Positions 1 to 8,634 of a stretch of 64,000 bases of DNA are shown here, piece by piece (the first letter of the stretch is position 1; every line of letters begins with the position of its first letter). The notes below the pieces were generated by a model, which was given only the letters and a program-made list of their open reading frames with translations, ran no database searches and was not told the origin of the DNA. The stretch is from the NCBI GenBank assembly GCA_910575245.1, contig CAJTEN010000001.1:495507-559506 (forward strand), written 5' to 3'. The stretch is from Clostridia bacterium (GTDB lineage Bacteria > Bacillota > Clostridia > Lachnospirales > Lachnospiraceae). The position numbers and the translations under genes were made by a program.

Positions 1-11
1 TTTCATGGACG

Positions 12-30
12 TTTGTGTCCGGGAAGACAT
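12..30 (+). repeat. 19-base leader repeat, copy 1
   Basis: The 19 bases TTTGTGTCCGGGAAGACAT occur here and again, identically, at 12521-12539. Both copies lie in the untranslated stretch just before a coding region: phosphoglucomutase here, the ClpX-like gene there. Within each copy TGTC and GACA can pair around a six-base loop. The function is unknown. It could be a regulator site, an RNA element or a fragment of a dispersed repeat. Confidence 0.55.
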
Positions 31-95
31 GGAGGTGTGAGTATGTTGATTTATTGTGTAGGGGCGTAGTAATTTGGAATGGAGGCGCTTCGGAA

Positions 96-1829
96 ATGGA
101 GGAAAAGATGGGATATCAGGAACAATTTAATTTTTGGGTGGAAGATTCTTATTTTGATGATGCGACCAAACAGGAACTTCTGGCGATCCGAAATGATGAG
201 AAAGAGATTGAAGACCGTTTTTACAAGGAGCTTGAGTTCGGTACCGGCGGTTTGCGCGGCGTGATCGGTGCGGGCACGAACCGTATGAACATCTATACGG
301 TGCGTAAGGCAACTCAGGGTCTTGCTAATTATATAAAGAAACAGGGCGGTGAGGAGAAGGGCGTGGCGATTGCTTACGATTCCAGAAGAATGTCTCCGGA
401 GTTTGCGGATGAGGCGGCGTTATGTCTTAATGCAAACGGGATCAAGGCTTATGTGTTCGACGCTTTGAGGCCGACGCCGGAACTGTCCTTCGCTCTGCGT
501 GAGCTGGGCTGCATTTCCGGTATCGTGATTACGGCAAGCCACAATCCGCCGGAGTATAACGGATATAAATGTTACTGGGAAGACGGCGCACAGGTTACAG
601 CGCCCAAGGACAAAGAGATTATTACGGAAGTCAAGAATGTGACAGATTATCATACCGTAAAGACCATGGATAAGGAGGAAGCGAAGAAAGCGGGCCTCTA
701 TGTTGTGATCGGTAAAGAGATTGATGACAAATACATGGCGGAGCTGAAGAAACAGATCATTCATCCGGAAGTTATCCAGGATATGGCTGAAGATATGAAG
801 ATTGTATATTCTCCTTTCAACGGAACGGGTAATGTACCGGTCAGAAGGATCCTTGCGGAGCTTGGCTTTAAGAATGTGTATGTTGTGCCTGAACAGGAAA
901 TGCCGGATCCTGATTTTACCACCCTTGCCTATCCGAATCCGGAAGACCCCAAGGCGTTTACACTGGCACTCAAGCTGGCGAAGGAGAAGAACGCGGATAT
1001 CGTGCTTGCAACAGACCCCGATGCGGACAGACTGGGAATCTATGCACTTGACACGAAGTCCGGCGAGTATGTGCCGTTTACAGGCAATATGTCCGGTATG
1101 CTGATCGCGGAATATATCTTAAGAGAGCGGACAGCCACAGGCAAGATGCCCGAGAATCCGGCATTGGTTACGACCATTGTTACCACCAACATGGCGCGTG
1201 CCATCGCTGACGGTTATAAGGTGAAATTCATTGAAGTTCTGACAGGATTTAAATTCATCGGCGAGCAGATCAAGCTTTTCGAGCAGAGCGGCTCCAACAA
1301 CTATGTATTCGGCCTGGAAGAAAGCTACGGCTGCCTTGCAGGTACCCATGCCAGGGATAAGGATGCGATAGTTGCCGTTATGTGCCTGTGTGAGATGGCT
1401 GCATGGTGCAAGAAGAACGGCAGGACAGTGTGGGATCAGATGATTACACTGTATGAGAAGTACGGATACTTCAAGGAGAGCCAGTATGCGATTACCATGA
1501 AGGGAATCGACGGCGCGAAGCAGATCGCGGAGATCATGGACAAACTCAGGAACGACCCGCCAAAGAACTTCGGTGAACTGAAGGTGAAGGAATTCAGAGA
1601 TTACAATACCGGTAAGACTCTGAATCTGGAGACCGGTGAAGCAGGTGAGACTGGACTTCCGCAGTCGAACGTCCTGTATTTCGACCTGACGAACGATTCC
1701 TGGTGCTGTGCACGTCCCTCCGGTACGGAACCTAAGATTAAGTTCTACATGGGTGTGAAGGGAACCAGTCTGGAGGATGCACAGGAGAGACTTGATAAAC
1801 TGACAGAGGATCTGAAGGCATATCTCTGA
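96..1829 (+). CDS. Phosphoglucomutase/phosphomannomutase (alpha-D-phosphohexomutase family)
   Basis: A cytoplasmic enzyme interconverting hexose-6-phosphate and hexose-1-phosphate, supplying glucose-1-phosphate or mannose-1-phosphate for nucleotide-sugar synthesis. The family signatures are all visible: the phosphoserine loop TASHNP, the metal-binding loop DPDADR, the sugar-specificity loop GLEESYG and the phosphate-binding loop RPSGTEPK near the C-terminus. The open frame extends upstream to 15, but ATG 96 has GGAGG ten bases before it and gives about 577 residues, the usual length for this clostridial type. ATG 108 is also possible, with GGAGG five bases upstream. The glycosyltransferase block downstream fits a role in wall-polysaccharide precursor supply. 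Whether glucose or mannose is the main substrate cannot be told from sequence. Confidence 0.93.
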   Translation: MEEKMGYQEQFNFWVEDSYFDDATKQELLAIRNDEKEIEDRFYKELEFGTGGLRGVIGAGTNRMNIYTVRKATQGLANYIKKQGGEEKGVAIAYDSRRMSPEFADEAALCLNANGIKAYVFDALRPTPELSFALRELGCISGIVITASHNPPEYNGYKCYWEDGAQVTAPKDKEIITEVKNVTDYHTVKTMDKEEAKKAGLYVVIGKEIDDKYMAELKKQIIHPEVIQDMAEDMKIVYSPFNGTGNVPVRRILAELGFKNVYVVPEQEMPDPDFTTLAYPNPEDPKAFTLALKLAKEKNADIVLATDPDADRLGIYALDTKSGEYVPFTGNMSGMLIAEYILRERTATGKMPENPALVTTIVTTNMARAIADGYKVKFIEVLTGFKFIGEQIKLFEQSGSNNYVFGLEESYGCLAGTHARDKDAIVAVMCLCEMAAWCKKNGRTVWDQMITLYEKYGYFKESQYAITMKGIDGAKQIAEIMDKLRNDPPKNFGELKVKEFRDYNTGKTLNLETGEAGETGLPQSNVLYFDLTNDSWCCARPSGTEPKIKFYMGVKGTSLEDAQERLDKLTEDLKAYL

Positions 1830-1880
1830 TAAGCGGCTCCTATCCGATGGCCAGACAGGAGTTTGGAATAGAATAATCAT

Positions 1881-1915
1881 ATCGCCCTGCATCCATGCAG
1901 GGCGATGGTTGTTTT
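1881..1915 (+). terminator. Rho-independent terminator after phosphoglucomutase
   Basis: A perfect 10-bp stem (ATCGCCCTGC pairing with GCAGGGCGAT) with a six-base loop is followed by GGTTGTTTT. It separates the mutase gene from the glycosyltransferase genes. Confidence 0.8.
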
Positions 1916-1973
1916 AGGCAGTAACAGGAAAGCAGCAGGCCAAACGGCTGCTGCTTAAGAGAGATACAGGAGC

Positions 1974-3428
1974 ATGGCAATGGGAAATAAGATAATCAGG
2001 AAGAGCAATATAAATAAAACCATACGTTATTTAAAGAAAAACGGAATCCGTCATGCGTACTATGCGGTCAGAGAGAGAATGGAAGAGGAAAAGAAGGACG
2101 ATTATCACTATGTGCAGCCCTCAGCAGATCTGCTGGAAGCACAGAGCAGGGATACGGCGGAGCTGCCCTGGCTGTTCAGCATTGTTGTGCCTGCTTATGA
2201 GACGCCCCCGGAATTCCTGCGGGAGATGATAGACTCTGTCCGCAGACAGAGCTATGGAAGATGGGAATTGATTCTGATCGATGCCAGTCCCGGCGATTCG
2301 GTGGAAAGAGCCGTGAAGAAACTGGCGGAAGAGACACAGGATAGCCGTATCAGATACAGGCATTTGAGGGAGAACAGAGGCATCTCGGGCAACACCAATG
2401 CAGGAATTGAGATGGCGAGGGGAGCCTATATCGCTTTGCTGGACCACGATGACCTTATCGCGCCGGATGCCTTGTATTATATGGCTATGGCTTTGTACCG
2501 TGCTAAGCGGCAGGACATGAAACCGGTAATGCTGTATACCGATGAAGATAAATATGAAAGTAACAGTGGTTATTATACATTGCCACATAGAAAAAGCGGG
2601 TTTAATTTGGATTTAATTTTATCCAATAACTATATATGCCACTTTATGGCCGTGGAAGCAGAACTTATGAAAAGCCTGCAATTACGGGGAAGATACGACG
2701 GTGCGCAGGATTATGACCTGGTGCTCCGGGTGGTGGACCGATTGTATGGCACGGTTCCCGCGGGGGATATGAAGCAGTATATCGTGCATATTCCGAAGAT
2801 TCTCTATCACTGGCGGTGTCATGCGGGATCAACCGCGGAGAACACGGCAAGTAAATCCTATGCTTACGAGGCAGGCAGACAGGCGCTGCAGAATTTCTGC
2901 GGGAAACAGGGATGGAATGTAAAGATCAGCCACAGTCTGCATCTGGGTTTCTACGGGATCAGCTATCTTCCGGATATCCTGACAGTGAGGAAAGAGACAG
3001 GTATCGTGGGCGGCAGGATCCTGGATGGGCATAACCGCATTTGCGGGGGCGCTTACCGGGAGGACGGTACCTGCCTGTACCAGGGGCTCCATAAAGAATA
3101 CAGCGGCGGCAGTACACACCGGGCAGTGCTGAAGCAGGATGTTTACGCGGTGGATATCCGGTGCATGCGGGTATGCCGGAGAATGCAGAAGGCTTTCGAA
3201 GAGATCACGGGCCTGCCGTACAGGGAGAAGGTTCTGGGATGTAAAGTGAATGGCGTAAGAGAAGAAAGATACATTGCAGATATTTCGGGAATTCACTGTG
3301 ATGAGGCAGGATACCGCAAGCTGAGCATGGAGCTTGGCAGAGCGGCAGCCAGTCAGGGTTATCTGGTGCTTTGGGATCCGGATATGACTGTGGCAAAGAA
3401 GCAGCGTCCCCGTGGATTGGCCCGTTGA
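1974..3428 (+). CDS. Family 2 glycosyltransferase
   Basis: A predicted inverting GT-A glycosyltransferase of 484 residues, likely acting on the cytoplasmic face of the membrane in surface polysaccharide assembly. The GT2 core starts around residue 62 (FSIVVPAYETP). The nucleotide-sugar/metal site is LLDHDDLI, and a YTDEDKYE segment follows in the same domain. The last ~180 residues form a second region with no motif I recognise. No transmembrane helix is evident. ATG 1974 has an AGGAG-like site just before it; ATG 1980 is an in-frame alternative. It is followed by another GT2 gene and a priming sugar transferase. The donor sugar is not predictable. Confidence 0.85.
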   Translation: MAMGNKIIRKSNINKTIRYLKKNGIRHAYYAVRERMEEEKKDDYHYVQPSADLLEAQSRDTAELPWLFSIVVPAYETPPEFLREMIDSVRRQSYGRWELILIDASPGDSVERAVKKLAEETQDSRIRYRHLRENRGISGNTNAGIEMARGAYIALLDHDDLIAPDALYYMAMALYRAKRQDMKPVMLYTDEDKYESNSGYYTLPHRKSGFNLDLILSNNYICHFMAVEAELMKSLQLRGRYDGAQDYDLVLRVVDRLYGTVPAGDMKQYIVHIPKILYHWRCHAGSTAENTASKSYAYEAGRQALQNFCGKQGWNVKISHSLHLGFYGISYLPDILTVRKETGIVGGRILDGHNRICGGAYREDGTCLYQGLHKEYSGGSTHRAVLKQDVYAVDIRCMRVCRRMQKAFEEITGLPYREKVLGCKVNGVREERYIADISGIHCDEAGYRKLSMELGRAAASQGYLVLWDPDMTVAKKQRPRGLAR

Positions 3429-3506
3429 GGAGCAATTCAGGATGACCGGATAGGGTAAGAGGGAGGCCGGAGGCTGAAGCCTTACAAGAATCGTGGGGAA
3501 AATAGG

Positions 3507-4493
3507 ATGGAGCTTGCGAAGGAAATGGATGCTGGGATAAGATCGACTGTTATTATACCTAACTATAACGGAATCAAGTATATTGAAAAATGTCTCCGTT
3601 CTCTTGCAGAGGAACCGGCGCATATTATCGTGGTGGATAACGGCTCCGAGGATGGCAGCAGGGAACTGGTGCGTGAGAAATTTCCGGCGGTGGAGCTGGA
3701 ATGCCTTGACCGGAACTACGGGTTCTGCCGGGCAGTCAATGTGGGGATGGAGCGAAGCAGGACAACATATGTTATATTATTAAACAATGACACGGAAGTG
3801 GAAGCCGGCTTCGTCAGGGCGCTGGAGTCTTCGATGGACAGGCATCCGGGTGCCTTTTCTGGAGCGGCTCAGATGAGGAACCTGTATGACCGGGAGAGGA
3901 TCGATGATGCGGGAGACTACTATTGTGCGCTGGGCTGGGCCTTTGCGCTCGGAAAGGACAAGCCGAAGGACAACTACCAGAAGGAACGGGAGATCTTTGC
4001 CTCCTGCGGGGGAGCGGCGGTCCTGCGGCGGAGCATTCTGCGGCAGACCGGTTATCTGGATGAGAATCATTTTGCCTATCTGGAAGATATTGATCTGGGG
4101 TATCGTGCAAGGATTCAGGGGTATTATAATATCTATATTCCGGAAGCGGTGGTCTATCACGCGGGAAGCGGCGCTTCGGGCTCCAGATACAATAAATTTA
4201 AAGTAGATTTAACATCCAGAAACAGTATTTATCTGATCTATAAAAATATGCCTGTTATCCAGATTATACTGAATTTTCCCCTGTTGTTTGCGGGGTTTGC
4301 GGTCAAAACGCTTTTCTTCCTGCGTAAAGGCATGGGGGCGGATTATCTGAAAGGGCTGGGCAGAGGATGCAGGCTTTGTGTTTCCGAAGAAGGACGGAAA
4401 CATAAAGTGCGCTTCCGGAGGAAGCATCTGCACAGCTATGTGAGAATACAGCTGGAATTGTGGCGTAACATATGTTATAGAGTTTGGAAGTGA
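3507..4493 (+). CDS. Family 2 glycosyltransferase, rhamnosyltransferase-like
   Basis: A 328-residue GT2 enzyme resembling the WbbL/COG1216 group, which often transfers rhamnose to lipid-linked acceptors. STVIIPNYNG starts the GT-A fold near residue 13, LLNNDTEV carries the DXD-equivalent, and YLEDIDLGYRA is the typical ED-containing acceptor-site motif. A hydrophobic stretch near residues 245-275 could be membrane-associated. The gap to the preceding GT2 gene is about 80 bases and to the downstream sugar transferase about 130 bases, so they may be one unit. The sugar specificity is inferred only from family resemblance. Confidence 0.85.
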   Translation: MELAKEMDAGIRSTVIIPNYNGIKYIEKCLRSLAEEPAHIIVVDNGSEDGSRELVREKFPAVELECLDRNYGFCRAVNVGMERSRTTYVILLNNDTEVEAGFVRALESSMDRHPGAFSGAAQMRNLYDRERIDDAGDYYCALGWAFALGKDKPKDNYQKEREIFASCGGAAVLRRSILRQTGYLDENHFAYLEDIDLGYRARIQGYYNIYIPEAVVYHAGSGASGSRYNKFKVDLTSRNSIYLIYKNMPVIQIILNFPLLFAGFAVKTLFFLRKGMGADYLKGLGRGCRLCVSEEGRKHKVRFRRKHLHSYVRIQLELWRNICYRVWK

Positions 4494-4624
4494 CCAACGG
4501 GTTGTGTTTTGAAATGAAATATTGTAATATATTATAAAAAATTTGAGCAGTGACGGCTTTGCGGCCAATGCTTCCGGCAGAATAATGCAGAGGATGTCCT
4601 CAGAGCTTCGGGACAGGTAAGAAC

Positions 4625-6034
4625 ATGATCAAGGATAATCAGAAATATTTCAACAGACTGCATGTACTTTTGGATGCAGTCGTTGTAGCGGTATCTTATA
4701 TGCTGGCCTGGTACTTAAAATTTGCCAGTCCTCTTTCAAGCAGTGACCCCAATATCGGTGCTCTTTCCATGGGCACTTATTTTGAGATGCTGATTTTAAT
4801 TGTGCCCGGGTGTCTGATGCTCTATTATATCTTTAATCTCTATACACCGAAGCGTGCTACAGTCCACAAGTATGAGATTCTCAATATTTTTCAGGCCAAT
4901 ACGGTAGGTCTGGTGATTCTGATGGCTGGCTGGTATATGGTTGCCCAGATTCATTTCTCCCGTCTTATGATGGGATATTTCTACCTCCTTAACATCACGC
5001 TGACCACTCTCGGACGCTCTCTGATCCGCTTTCTGCTCCAATATTTCCGTGAAAAGGGCTACAATCTCAAATACATTCTGCTGGTGGGATATTCCCGGGC
5101 GGGAGAAGAATATATCAACCGTATTAACGCCAATCCGCAGTGGGGATATGTGGTGAGAGGAATTCTGGATGACAGCGTGCCCAGCGGCACCCTCTATAAA
5201 GGGGTCAAAGTATTGGGAAGAATAGAAAATCTTCTCTATATTCTGCCGCAGAATAAGCTGGATGAGATCGCCATTACGCTGTCGCTGAAGGATTATGACC
5301 ATCTGGAACGGATCGTGGATATGTGTGAGAAATCAGGAGTCCACACGAAGTTCATTCCCGATTACAACAGCCTGTTTCCGAGCAGGCCGTATACGGAAGA
5401 TCTGATGGGGCTTCCGGTGATCAACATACGCTATGTGCCTTTGACCAATACCCTTAACTGGGTTGCAAAGCGCGGTGTGGATGTGATCGCGTCGCTGGTG
5501 GGACTGGTGGTATTTTCGCCCATCATGCTTATGGCGGCTCTGGCGGTGGGATGTACTTCGAGAGGGCCGGTCATTTTCAAGCAGGAGCGTATCGGACTGC
5601 ATAACAAGCCCTTCAAAATGTACAAATTCCGGACTATGGAGGTGCAGAAGCCGTCCAGGGAGGCACAGGGGTGGACGAAGAAAGATGACCCCCGGGTGAC
5701 CAGAGTCGGCAGATTCCTGAGGCGGACAAGCATTGACGAGATGCCCCAGCTGTTTAATATCCTGAAGGGGGATATGAGTGTGGTGGGCCCCAGGCCGGAA
5801 CGGCCGCAGTTCGTGGAGAAGTTTAAGGAGGAGATTCCCCGCTATATGGTAAAGCATCAGGTCAGGCCAGGACTTACCGGGTGGGCGCAGATCAACGGCT
5901 ATCGGGGGGATACTTCCATCAAGCGACGGATCGAGTACGACATTTTCTACATTGAGAACTGGACCATGTCATTTGATATTAAAATCATGTTTCTGACTAT
6001 TTTTAAAGGGTTTATTAATAAAAATGCCTATTAG
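4625..6034 (+). CDS. Undecaprenyl-phosphate sugar phosphotransferase (WcaJ-type)
   Basis: A membrane enzyme that starts polysaccharide synthesis by moving a sugar-1-phosphate from a nucleotide sugar onto undecaprenyl phosphate. At 469 residues it has the usual layout: four or five N-terminal membrane helices (residues ~10-140), a Rossmann-like CoA_binding_3 region (~145-260), then the catalytic bacterial sugar transferase domain (~275-465). Visible motifs are KRGVDVIASL before the re-entrant helix, YKFRTM, DEMPQLFNIL, VVGPRPERP and RPGLTGWAQINGYRG. It sits among glycosyltransferases and an LCP ligase, so it is probably the priming step for the polymer they build. The first sugar is likely glucose or galactose, but that is a guess. 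Confidence 0.93.
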   Translation: MIKDNQKYFNRLHVLLDAVVVAVSYMLAWYLKFASPLSSSDPNIGALSMGTYFEMLILIVPGCLMLYYIFNLYTPKRATVHKYEILNIFQANTVGLVILMAGWYMVAQIHFSRLMMGYFYLLNITLTTLGRSLIRFLLQYFREKGYNLKYILLVGYSRAGEEYINRINANPQWGYVVRGILDDSVPSGTLYKGVKVLGRIENLLYILPQNKLDEIAITLSLKDYDHLERIVDMCEKSGVHTKFIPDYNSLFPSRPYTEDLMGLPVINIRYVPLTNTLNWVAKRGVDVIASLVGLVVFSPIMLMAALAVGCTSRGPVIFKQERIGLHNKPFKMYKFRTMEVQKPSREAQGWTKKDDPRVTRVGRFLRRTSIDEMPQLFNILKGDMSVVGPRPERPQFVEKFKEEIPRYMVKHQVRPGLTGWAQINGYRGDTSIKRRIEYDIFYIENWTMSFDIKIMFLTIFKGFINKNAY

Positions 6035-6115
6035 TGGGATACTATCCGGGGAATGATAATTGTTATGGCACACACCAATGCAATTATTAAGATTTTGAAA
6101 AATCAAAGTATTATG

Positions 6116-6143
6116 TTGCAATTATATCAGGATGCCGTATAAT
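6116..6143 (+). promoter_or_regulatory. Candidate sigma-A promoter for the LCP gene
   Basis: TTGCAA, a 16-base spacer and a perfect TATAAT at 6138-6143. Transcription would start near 6150, leaving a leader of about 160 bases before the LCP start codon. Confidence 0.55.
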
Positions 6144-6169
6144 AAACATGCTTACGATATGGCTTGGTT

Positions 6170-6223
6170 CTCGCGGGCAACGGGCTGGGTGGCTGCCTGC
6201 AGATATTTGGCGGCTGCCGCGAG
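6170..6223 (+). other. GC-rich structured leader upstream of the LCP gene
   Basis: CTCGCGG (6170-6176) pairs perfectly with CCGCGAG (6217-6223) and encloses a GC-rich segment. The surrounding leader is AT-rich. It would lie in the 5' untranslated RNA if the 6116 promoter is used. It matches no riboswitch class I know. No U-tract follows, so it is not an obvious terminator. Confidence 0.35.
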
Positions 6224-6313
6224 GTTGTTGACTTTTGTCGTAGATTGTGAGAAAATATTCGTCGTAAGTTTTTCATGCAACAGAAAAATCGTTAGTATTA
6301 AGGAGTACATTAT

Positions 6314-7549
6314 ATGGCTAAATACAGGGATGAGGCATATGAAGAGGAGGAATGGGAGACGCCGAGAAAGAAGAAGTCATCCGGAAGCAAAAGCGGCAGT
6401 AAAAGCAGCGGCAGCCGGAAATCTTCCGGTCATTCTTCCAGCCACTCTTCCGGTCATAAAGGATCAGGAAAGAAATCTTCCGGCAAGAAGAGCAGTAAGA
6501 AAGCACAGGCAAGGAAACAGCGCAGGAGAATCATTATTTTTATTATAGAGATTATCATACTGGTAATCGCAGTGTTCGTTTTATACAGTGTGTTGTCCGG
6601 AACCAAGAGCGGAAAGCTGGATTTGGATGAAGATAAGATCATTATCAATGAACAGGTCAGGGACGCGGAGGAGACCACGATGAGGGGCTATCGGAATATA
6701 GCTTTGTTCGGTGTGGATTCCACCACCGGCGCCTTGACGAAGAATACGCGAAGTGACACGATCATGATTGCGTCCATCAATCAGGATACAGGAGAATGTA
6801 AGCTTGTGTCAGTATTCCGCGATACGTACCTGAACCTGAGCAATGATTCTTATAACAAGTGTAATGCCGCATATGCCAAGGGCGGTCCGGAGATGGCGAT
6901 CAATATGCTGAATATGAACCTGGATCTGAATATTACGGATTTCGTGACGGTAGGTTTCGCGGGACTGACGGATACGATCGATGCACTGGGCGGTGTGTAT
7001 ATTGATGTGGATAATGCGGAGATCGGCCATTTGAACAACTATCAGCTCTGTATCGCCGAGGATCTGAAGCGTTCCTATAGGCCGGTAGAGTCTACAGGAT
7101 ATCAGTTACTGGACGGTCTGCAGGCTACCGGGTACTGCCGTATCCGTTATACTGCCGGAGACGATTTCAAACGTGCCGAGAGACAGCGTGAGGTGCTGTC
7201 TGCGGTGGCTGACCAGGCTAAGAAAGCTTCTCTGCCGCAGCTGACAGAGACGGCGAATGCCGTATTTGACGAGGTGTATACTTCCCTGGACCTGACGGAG
7301 ATCGTAGAAATGCTGGGGAATGTGACGAACTACTATATCTCAGACACAGCCGGATTCCCGCAGGAGAACAACCGCGCTACCGGTACGATCGGATCGAAAG
7401 GCTCTTGTGTCATTCCGGTTAATCTGGAGGATAACGTAAGATGGCTGCATCAGTTTCTGTTTGATGATTATGATTATGAGCCTTCAGCCAGGGTTAAGGA
7501 GTGCAGTGACAAAATTTATTCCGATACGAACGGATATATAAAGAAATAA
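6314..7549 (+). CDS. LytR-CpsA-Psr (LCP) family wall-polymer ligase
   Basis: LCP enzymes move lipid-linked wall polysaccharides or teichoic acids onto peptidoglycan outside the membrane. The 411-residue protein begins with about 70 residues of cytoplasmic low-complexity sequence rich in Ser, Gly, Lys and His (SSGKKSSKK-type runs). One signal-anchor helix follows (IIIFIIEIIILVIAVFVLYS, ~74-93). The LCP domain starts near residue 125 (NIALFGVDST). Arginine and aspartate residues typical of the pyrophosphate site are present in NTRSDTIMI and VFRDTYL. AAGGAG sits eight bases before the ATG. Its place between the WcaJ-type enzyme and another GT2 gene suggests it anchors the polymer made here. The serine/lysine tail is longer than usual and its role is unknown. 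Confidence 0.92.
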   Translation: MAKYRDEAYEEEEWETPRKKKSSGSKSGSKSSGSRKSSGHSSSHSSGHKGSGKKSSGKKSSKKAQARKQRRRIIIFIIEIIILVIAVFVLYSVLSGTKSGKLDLDEDKIIINEQVRDAEETTMRGYRNIALFGVDSTTGALTKNTRSDTIMIASINQDTGECKLVSVFRDTYLNLSNDSYNKCNAAYAKGGPEMAINMLNMNLDLNITDFVTVGFAGLTDTIDALGGVYIDVDNAEIGHLNNYQLCIAEDLKRSYRPVESTGYQLLDGLQATGYCRIRYTAGDDFKRAERQREVLSAVADQAKKASLPQLTETANAVFDEVYTSLDLTEIVEMLGNVTNYYISDTAGFPQENNRATGTIGSKGSCVIPVNLEDNVRWLHQFLFDDYDYEPSARVKECSDKIYSDTNGYIKK

Positions 7550-7623
7550 GCAGAGCAAGGGGGCCGGTCTTATACAGAAGCGGCTCCCTTTGGTGCTGAA
7601 AAGGAGCCGCAGCAGGGAAGGCA

Positions 7624-8565
7624 ATGGAGGAGAAGAGTGTGGAGAAGGTGGACGTTATTATTCCGGTCTACAAGCCTGATGACAAGTTTCTGGCCTTGAT
7701 TGAGAAACTGGAGCAGCAGAGTGTTCCGGTGAACCGTATCATTGTCATGAACACGGAACAGAAATATTTTGATCGGTTGATCTACGGAACTTCCTTCCAG
7801 AAAGATCATCGGAATATAACCGTCAAACATCTGTCCAAGAGGGAATTTGACCATGGGCGGACCAGGAACAACGGTGTACAATGCTCTGATACAGAGTATT
7901 TTATTATGATGACACAGGATGCCGTTCCGGCGGATGACAATCTGGTGGAGGAATTGCTGCTGCAGCTTAAGCGGGAGAAGGTGGCTGTGGCCTATGCAAG
8001 GCAGATGGCATCTGAGAACAGCGGTGAAATAGAAAAGTACACAAGGAATTATAATTACCCGGACCAGACTATGGTCAAGACCAGGTCGGATCTGGACAGA
8101 CTGGGCATTAAGACGTTCTTCTGCTCCAATGTCTGTGCCGCCTATAACAGGAAGATTTTCAACGAATTAGGCGGTTTTGTTAAACATACAATATTTAATG
8201 AAGATATGCTTTATGCGGCGAAGGCTGTGGAGGCGGGGTATGGTATTGCATACGCTGCCGGGGCCCGGGTATATCATTCCCATAATTATTCCAACGTGGA
8301 GCAGCTTCACAGGAATTTTGACCTGGGAGTCTCCCAGGCAGAGCATCCGGAGGTGTTTGCGGCCTATCCGTCAGAATCGGAAGGCGTCAGATACGTCAGG
8401 CAGCTGATAAGCCATCTGCGGCAGTCCGGGCACCGGCGGCAGATTCCCCGTGTGGTGGTGCAGAGCGGGTTTAAGTACATAGGATATCTGCTGGGAAAGC
8501 ATTACCGGAGCCTGCCGGGCAGGCTGGTAGTCCGGTTGTCTGACAGCAAGGAATACTGGAGTTAA
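7624..8565 (+). CDS. Family 2 glycosyltransferase
   Basis: A 313-residue GT-A glycosyltransferase. The core begins VDVIIPVYKP at residue ~10. MMTQDAVPADD occupies the DXD position and FNEDMLYAAKA supplies the ED motif. It resembles rhamnosyltransferase-type GT2 proteins. It lies 74 bases after the LCP gene and 69 bases before glmS, on the same strand, so it may share a transcript with one or both. No membrane segment is evident. The donor and acceptor are unknown. Confidence 0.85.
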   Translation: MEEKSVEKVDVIIPVYKPDDKFLALIEKLEQQSVPVNRIIVMNTEQKYFDRLIYGTSFQKDHRNITVKHLSKREFDHGRTRNNGVQCSDTEYFIMMTQDAVPADDNLVEELLLQLKREKVAVAYARQMASENSGEIEKYTRNYNYPDQTMVKTRSDLDRLGIKTFFCSNVCAAYNRKIFNELGGFVKHTIFNEDMLYAAKAVEAGYGIAYAAGARVYHSHNYSNVEQLHRNFDLGVSQAEHPEVFAAYPSESEGVRYVRQLISHLRQSGHRRQIPRVVVQSGFKYIGYLLGKHYRSLPGRLVVRLSDSKEYWS

Positions 8566-8634
8566 AGCGTTCTGCACGGAAGGGGCAGGACAGTAAGTGC
8601 AGAGCAGACCAAGAACAAGCAGGAGGATTAGGTT

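Noticed and set aside
8566..8634. glmS ribozyme upstream of glmS
   Set aside because: The gap is only 69 bases and lacks the conserved core and pseudoknot segments.
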